Below, in pieces: positions 61,239-64,000 of a DNA stretch of 64,000 nt (positions are counted from its first letter, which is position 1; each line of letters begins with the position of its first letter). Both the position numbers and the translations under genes were made by a program. The notes beneath the pieces were generated by a model. The model worked only from the letters and a program-made list of their open reading frames with translations. It was not told the DNA's origin and ran no database searches. Source of the stretch: Oscillospiraceae bacterium (GTDB taxonomy: Bacteria; Bacillota; Clostridia; Oscillospirales; Ruminococcaceae); assembly GCA_016281125.1 (NCBI GenBank), contig JAEEIA010000040.1, forward strand, positions 1 to 64,000, in the 5' to 3' direction.

Positions 61239-64000
61239 TTACTGGATGCCGAGATTCTCGCGCTTTCTGCGGATCTCGTCGTTGATATCGCTGTTGTAGT
61301 ACATGAGCGTATCGCGGGGGTTCTCGTTGGAATTGACCGTTTCGCGGAACGCATTCATAATGTTGCGCGTGACGGCATAGGATGCGGGGAGCACGGGAAT
61401 TTCCCGTAAAGCGTCCCGCTGCGCCGTCAGCACGGAGAGCTCCTTCTGTGACCAGTTCAGCTGCGCGAGCGCTTTGGTATTTGCGGCCTCATAGCGTCCC
61501 ATCTGTCCCATGAGCCCCTCGAGCTCGCTGCCGTAAGCTGCCTGCACCTCCGCCGAGCTGAACCATCGGACGAATTCCCATGCGGCCTCTTTGTTTTTGA
61601 CCTTATTGAAGATGACAGCGCCGGTGCCGCTTGAATTCGATGCGTGGCAGACCGTGCCGTCCGGCTGTTCGGTGCCGGGCATGACCGTGAAATCCCACAG
61701 GCCGCGGATTTCCGGGGCGGCGACCGAAAGCTGATTATAGAAGCTGTAATTTGCAATGACAATCGGATACTGTCCGGTGCGGAAATAGCTGTATGCATCG
61801 TAAACCTGCATGAACTTGTAATCACGGTACAGATCCGTCCATTTTTCAAAGCACTGGATTGCAGGCACCGTGTCAAAGGTCGTGCGGGTCAGGTCATCAT
61901 TATAATAGTTCAGCCCCTGCTGGAGCAGCATGGAGGCAAAGGTGTGTCCCGGCTCCGTTGCGGCGGCGACATTCGCGGACGGCAGAATCAGTCCGACGCC
62001 GAGATGCTTTCGCTGGAGTGCGGGCAGCGCGCCGATCAGATCGTCCCAGGTGCGCGGCAGCTCCGTGAAGCCGAGCTCCGTCAGAATATCCTTCCGGTAG
62101 AACATCATGGTCCAGCTCTGCGTCAGCGGCATCCCGTACACGCCGTCCTGATACTGATACTGCACGGCGGCCTCCGGATGGAAGTCCTGCATGGCTTCTT
62201 CGTAGCCGTCAAACTGCGTCAGATCCGTCAGCAGGCCGCGGCAGGCCAGATTGACCGGGAATTCCCCGCCCAGAAACAGCGCGACATCCGGCCCCTTGCC
62301 CGCGAGCGTCGCTTCGACCACGCCGCCCGCCACGAGATTCACCGAAACGGGAATCTCCGGGTGCTTCAATGCGAAATCATTCTCGACCAGCTCGCGCACC
62401 GCAAGTGCCTGATCACGGCCGAGATTGACCCAGACCTCGATTGCGTCATCCGTACCCGCATCGGAGATTGTGTTGTAGTCCTCCGTAAAGGAACCGGCCA
62501 GCGCGCGGATCCGGAATCCGAGCTGCCGGAAGAATCCGGCTTTCAGCGGTGCAAACTGCGCTTGCGGGGAGACCAGCTCGATGTAGTCGATTTCCAGCGG
62601 CTGACTGCGCCGGTCGCGGATGAATGCGGAGATCGTCGAGAGATTGTCCTTGATCTGCCGCACATACTTCGGAATGCGCGTCGGCTTGGCCGTACATTTG
62701 TCAAGGATCACATACATTCTTTGCAGTGCGGCGGCCTCGGAGCCCTGCATGCCGGAGAGCTGCTCGATGCCGTCCTGCGCGTCCCGGAGCTCCTGCGAAA
62801 TCCGCCGGAGATCGGAAAGCAGCGTCGGGATGCTCTCCTCGACATAGTAGTCGTTATACGGATCGGGGTTCGGCCCCGTCACCATCAGAATCTGCTGATA
62901 ACAGGTGTTGAGCGCAGTGATGGTCTTTTCCAGCTTTCGCATCGTGTCGCCGATTTCGCCGGGGATGGCCTCCAGCGTCAGGGTGTGCGCCTCATCCGCT
63001 GTCAGATAGAGATAGGCGGTTTCGCCGTTCTGCTGCGCCGTCGTCAGCGACCAGTCCGTGTCGTAGTAGAATTTCAGCTGGGAGAACGCGTCGCTCGGGA
63101 CGCTGCCGTCAATCAGCAGACGGCGGTTGGAGTAAAAGCCGCGGATCACGTCCTGCCGCGCCTTGATCCCGAGCTGATACCAGCCGTCGCCCGGCAGGGT
63201 TCCGGCGGGAATCTCCCATGTCACGGCCTGCCCGGCCTGATTCCAGTTCGCGCCGCCGATTGTGTTATAGACGGTTTTGACCGGATCGGACGGAGAAACC
63301 GTGCAGGAATTGCGGTCGTAGGCGGGCGAAAGCGTCGGCGCGGATTTATATGCTGCATCTTCGCCCTCAATGCGGACGGTTCCGGCGGGTGTATTCTGCA
63401 AATCCGCCTGGGACGGCGCCTGATACGCAGGCGTCTGCGGCGGCTGACAGAACCGGATCGTGTCAATGCCGACGGAGGCCTTGATGCCGGTCAGCGTCAG
63501 CGTGTGATGCCCGGCGGACAGGCTGAACAGCAGCGGCGTGTTGAACAGGCCGTCGCGGTCGTATAGAAATCGTGTCTGCCACGCGGGAGATTCGACCTGT
63601 GCGGGACGGATCTGATTGCCGCGGGCATCTGTTTTGAATCCTGTCCGGCTGACAAAGCGCTTGCTCAGGCTGATGCGGGAGGCCGCTTCAAACGGCAGGG
63701 CGCCGTCCAGCGAGAGCGAAAGCTCAGCGCGGTCGGAGGGGGATTCCAGTGCGTAATAGCGGATTTCCGCCGCGTAGCAGCCGGATTCCGGCACATCAAA
63801 TTCATAGCTGACGGAGCCCTCCGCGCTCTGCCAGATCAGCACATGCTCCGTGCCGTCCAGTGTTCCGACGGAGAAGTCGCCGTCTGCGGCTTCGGTATAG
63901 TCCGCGCCGTGCAGCAGAATCTCCGCGTCCGGACGCGGGTCGGCGGCGTGTGCGTCGTAGTAATCGCTGTAACTGTTTTCCGGTTCAAACCGCAGGGCGT
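61239..64000 (-). CDS. Giant extracellular solute-binding protein with N-terminal glycan-binding-like domains (partial)
   Basis: The frame stays open to the window edge, so the N-terminus and signal peptide are missing; 919 residues are visible. Two CBM35/CBM6-like beta-sandwiches come first (VSYEFDVPESGCYAAEIRYYALE and SIGIDTIRF; GDGWYQLGIKARQD and later IDYIELVSP). A helical stretch lies between parts of the second (DTMRKLEKTITALNTCYQQI to SAFIRDRR). The last about 400 residues are a family 1 sugar-binding protein (DAIEVWVNLGRDQALAVRELVENDF, GKGPDVALFLGGEFPVNLACRGLLTDLTQF, WTMMFYRKDILTELGF). The large size and attached domains suggest that it binds a polymer near the membrane. First gene seen of the locus. 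Confidence 0.88.
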   Translation of the reverse strand, partial: ALRFEPENSYSDYYDAHAADPRPDAEILLHGADYTEAADGDFSVGTLDGTEHVLIWQSAEGSVSYEFDVPESGCYAAEIRYYALESPSDRAELSLSLDGALPFEAASRISLSKRFVSRTGFKTDARGNQIRPAQVESPAWQTRFLYDRDGLFNTPLLFSLSAGHHTLTLTGIKASVGIDTIRFCQPPQTPAYQAPSQADLQNTPAGTVRIEGEDAAYKSAPTLSPAYDRNSCTVSPSDPVKTVYNTIGGANWNQAGQAVTWEIPAGTLPGDGWYQLGIKARQDVIRGFYSNRRLLIDGSVPSDAFSQLKFYYDTDWSLTTAQQNGETAYLYLTADEAHTLTLEAIPGEIGDTMRKLEKTITALNTCYQQILMVTGPNPDPYNDYYVEESIPTLLSDLRRISQELRDAQDGIEQLSGMQGSEAAALQRMYVILDKCTAKPTRIPKYVRQIKDNLSTISAFIRDRRSQPLEIDYIELVSPQAQFAPLKAGFFRQLGFRIRALAGSFTEDYNTISDAGTDDAIEVWVNLGRDQALAVRELVENDFALKHPEIPVSVNLVAGGVVEATLAGKGPDVALFLGGEFPVNLACRGLLTDLTQFDGYEEAMQDFHPEAAVQYQYQDGVYGMPLTQSWTMMFYRKDILTELGFTELPRTWDDLIGALPALQRKHLGVGLILPSANVAAATEPGHTFASMLLQQGLNYYNDDLTRTTFDTVPAIQCFEKWTDLYRDYKFMQVYDAYSYFRTGQYPIVIANYSFYNQLSVAAPEIRGLWDFTVMPGTEQPDGTVCHASNSSGTGAVIFNKVKNKEAAWEFVRWFSSAEVQAAYGSELEGLMGQMGRYEAANTKALAQLNWSQKELSVLTAQRDALREIPVLPASYAVTRNIMNAFRETVNSNENPRDTLMYYNSDINDEIRRKRENLGIQ

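Noticed and set aside
61644..63566. A 640-codon plus-strand frame opposite the solute-binding protein gene, and similar frames at 57772-59310 and 55062-56249
   Set aside because: Arg/Leu/Asp-rich shadows without start signals; the minus-strand genes have signal peptides, domain motifs and ribosome binding sites.

Overview
The window reads as chromosome of a Gram-positive, moderately GC-rich gut or rumen Firmicute, most likely a Ruminococcus-type member of the Oscillospiraceae. Evidence for this is the set of dockerin modules (a GH26 mannanase, a leucine-rich surface protein, an anti-sigma-like protein and a small soluble protein), Firmicute-specific housekeeping genes (Prp next to L27 with a cleavable N-terminus, mini-RNase III, GTP-type PEP carboxykinase, an ECF transporter) and strong AGGAGG ribosome binding sites with TTGACA-17-TATAAT promoters. 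I see no tRNA, rRNA, CRISPR array, phage or transposase gene.

Region by region. 1-7.4 kb: a membrane sensor-kinase-like gene overlapping a dockerin-like gene, then a BspA-like leucine-rich secreted protein followed by a 34-residue peptide gene, a terminator and an acidic membrane-anchored protein. 7.4-16.4 kb: a DUF5662 gene, glyS, an operon of 1-phosphofructokinase with two paralogous DUF3592-like membrane proteins, yebC, and the operon rplU-prp-rpmA-obg-mrnC behind an L21-type leader. 16.4-25.8 kb: a GH26/dockerin mannanase, a methyltransferase, the operon (unknown)-tsaE-tsaB-rpiB, a DUF285-repeat secreted protein followed by a second member of the short peptide family, then rplM-rpsI. 25.8-32.6 kb: TspO, a TIM-barrel/acyl-CoA-synthetase fusion behind an attenuator-like leader, two small proteins, and an ECF sigma factor with a dockerin-bearing anti-sigma-like partner. 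32.6-42.7 kb: a MITE-like repeat, a phosphoesterase operon, DegV, a sortase operon and an 1118-residue leucine-rich dockerin protein. 42.7-51.6 kb: pckG and a TetR-controlled transporter locus (two half ABC transporters plus a complete ECF module). 51.6-64 kb: a large minus-strand locus of one giant solute-binding protein, two pairs of sugar-type permeases, an NHL/TPR membrane protein, a Yip1 protein and a DUF5696 protein.

The genes fit a fermentative polysaccharide degrader: secreted and cell-surface proteins (mannanase, leucine-rich adhesin-like proteins, sortase, dockerins) deal with the substrate and attachment, the large ABC locus probably takes up oligosaccharides, and fruK, pckG and rpiB serve central sugar metabolism. 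No sugar-transport ATPase of the MsmX type is visible, so the large locus probably uses one encoded elsewhere.

The most interesting items are the conserved pairing of a 34-36 residue peptide gene with secreted proteins that share one C-terminal module, the two-permease-pair transport locus, the dockerin on an anti-sigma-like protein, and a 29-codon upstream ORF plus terminator in front of the acyl-CoA-synthetase fusion. Start codons were re-chosen from ribosome binding sites where noted.
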